Positions 5,993 through 6,897 of a stretch of DNA of 6,897 nucleotides are shown piece after piece. This stretch comes from Chloroflexota bacterium (GTDB lineage Bacteria > Chloroflexota > UBA6077), in contig JAJYKO010000292.1 of assembly GCA_021788565.1 (NCBI GenBank), positions 1 through 6,897 on the forward strand. Reading direction: 5' to 3'. Within the stretch, counting starts at the first letter, position 1; every line of letters starts with the position of its first letter. Under the pieces are notes generated by a model that did no database searches, was not told the DNA's origin, and saw only the letters and a list, made by a program, of their open reading frames with translations. The translations under genes and the position numbers were made by a program.

Positions 5993-6897
5993 CATACCCC
6001 ACGAACATCAGGTCGTCTCCCATCAACTCCCAGGACCAGTCCCTAAGACGCAACGCTGACGCCATGTCAACGGAACCCCGACCGCCCACGGGGCCAGGTG
6101 CATCCTTGCCACCGATCACCTTGGGCGCCACGAACGCGACCACTTTATCCACCAATCCCCGATCGAAGAACGTCCCCAGGAGGCTTCCGCCGCCCTCCAC
6201 CAGGACCGAGGTGACCTCCCACTCGGCCGTCAGGTTATCGAGCACAGCCTCGAGGTTGACGTGCCCATCCTTCTCGGGGAGGGTCACGACGGTGTTACCT
6301 CGCTCCTCGAGGTGCGCGCACTTCATCTTATCCGCGCGTGGTCCCACCACCACCAGGGTCTTTCCAGGAAGGGCGCCTGAGACGATGCGGCGGGAAAGCG
6401 GCAGCCGTGCCGTCGAATCTATCACGACTCGGAGGGGCTGACGCGAAAGAAGGCCACCCGATCCGTCCCTGGCAGTCAGCTGCGGGTCGTCCACCATGGC
6501 GGTGTTCACACCTACTATCACCGCACCAGCCTCCGCGCGCAGCCGGTGGGCCCGCTCCCGCGCCACCGGGCCCGTGATCCACTTCGACTGCCCGGTCGCG
6601 GTCGCGATCCTCCCGTCGAGGCTCATGGCGTACTTGGCGGTGACCATCGGCCGGCCCTTTCGGATGTAGGTGAGCCAGGCTTCCATCGAACGCTGGGCCT
6701 CGGCCTCGCTCTCCCCTACCACCGTCAGCACGCCAGCGCTATCCAGGGCTGCCTTGCCCCCGCCCGACACCATTGGGTTCGGGTCCAGCGTAGCCATATG
6801 GACTTCGGCGACGCCGGCACCGATCAGGGCGTCAGTGCATGGCGGGGTGCGCCCAAAGTGGCAGCACGGCTCCAGCGTCACGAAGACGGTTGCTCCT
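5988..6897 (-). CDS. ribD: Bifunctional diaminohydroxyphosphoribosylaminopyrimidine deaminase / 5-amino-6-(5-phosphoribosylamino)uracil reductase; N-terminus cut by right edge
   Basis: It deaminates the pyrimidine made by the RibA half of RibBA and then reduces its ribosyl side chain with NADPH, steps two and three of riboflavin synthesis. The window shows 302 residues. The first lie in the deaminase zinc site: VTLEPCCHFGRTPPC with zinc cysteines C11 and C20 (visible numbering). The preceding HAE zinc/catalytic motif, roughly the first 60-65 residues by comparison with B. subtilis, is outside the window, as is the start codon. The reductase domain begins near residue 82 with TAKYAMSLDGRIAT, then KWITG (105-109), GVNTAMVDDPQLT (129-141) and VEGGGSLLG (233-241), all typical of RibD_C. 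Nothing visible is broken. The stop codon lies inside a 9-bp repeat. It is the most upstream visible gene of the rib operon; an FMN riboswitch, if any, would be beyond the right edge. Confidence 0.96.
   Translation of the reverse strand, partial: GATVFVTLEPCCHFGRTPPCTDALIGAGVAEVHMATLDPNPMVSGGGKAALDSAGVLTVVGESEAEAQRSMEAWLTYIRKGRPMVTAKYAMSLDGRIATATGQSKWITGPVARERAHRLRAEAGAVIVGVNTAMVDDPQLTARDGSGGLLSRQPLRVVIDSTARLPLSRRIVSGALPGKTLVVVGPRADKMKCAHLEERGNTVVTLPEKDGHVNLEAVLDNLTAEWEVTSVLVEGGGSLLGTFFDRGLVDKVVAFVAPKVIGGKDAPGPVGGRGSVDMASALRLRDWSWELMGDDLMFVGYV

Noticed and set aside
1..6897. CRISPR array, tRNA or rRNA gene, insertion sequence, phage or defence genes
   Set aside because: No regularly spaced repeats, no tRNA-like fold, no transposase and no defence motif; the window is packed with housekeeping genes of uniform composition.

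Overview
The window is a high-GC bacterial chromosome segment that is almost entirely coding. It carries seven recognisable genes, all housekeeping: deoxyribonucleotide synthesis, phospholipid initiation and riboflavin synthesis. The combination of a class II (B12-dependent) ribonucleotide reductase, PlsY acyltransferase, a fused RibBA and a GTAGGGGC-type intergenic repeat would fit a Chloroflexota-like or deep Bacillota-like bacterium. That placement is a guess, because there is no rRNA or other phylogenetic marker here.

Left part (1-1808): the minus strand carries the N-terminal 489 codons of nrdJ, which runs off the left edge. Its upstream region (1469-1808) is the only long non-coding stretch. 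It holds two NrdR-box-like operators whose starts are 31 bp apart, lying on a -35/-10 pair, followed by a leader of about 140-150 nt with a small hairpin. This is the strongest regulatory signal in the window.

Middle part (1809-3508): gpsA (minus) and plsY (plus) are divergent, with 68 bp between their chosen start codons. GpsA makes sn-glycerol 3-phosphate and PlsY acylates it to lysophosphatidic acid, so the shared intergenic region probably coordinates the first two steps of phospholipid synthesis. plsY converges on ribH with only 4 bp between the stop codons.

Right part (3513-6897): a minus-strand riboflavin operon reads ribD (5' end cut by the right edge), ribE, ribBA, ribH. Together they convert GTP plus ribulose 5-phosphate to riboflavin. 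ribE-ribBA and ribBA-ribH are tightly packed, with Shine-Dalgarno sequences lying over the preceding stop codon or inside the preceding gene, which suggests translational coupling. The 110-bp ribD-ribE spacer contains a GC-rich imperfect hairpin and a 9-bp direct repeat, one copy of which contains the ribD stop codon. Any operon promoter or FMN riboswitch would lie to the right of the window.

I did not find a new biological system. The items worth a second look are the NrdR operator layout, three substitutions at normally conserved positions (GpsA, RibBA, PlsY), and the repeat in the ribD-ribE spacer.
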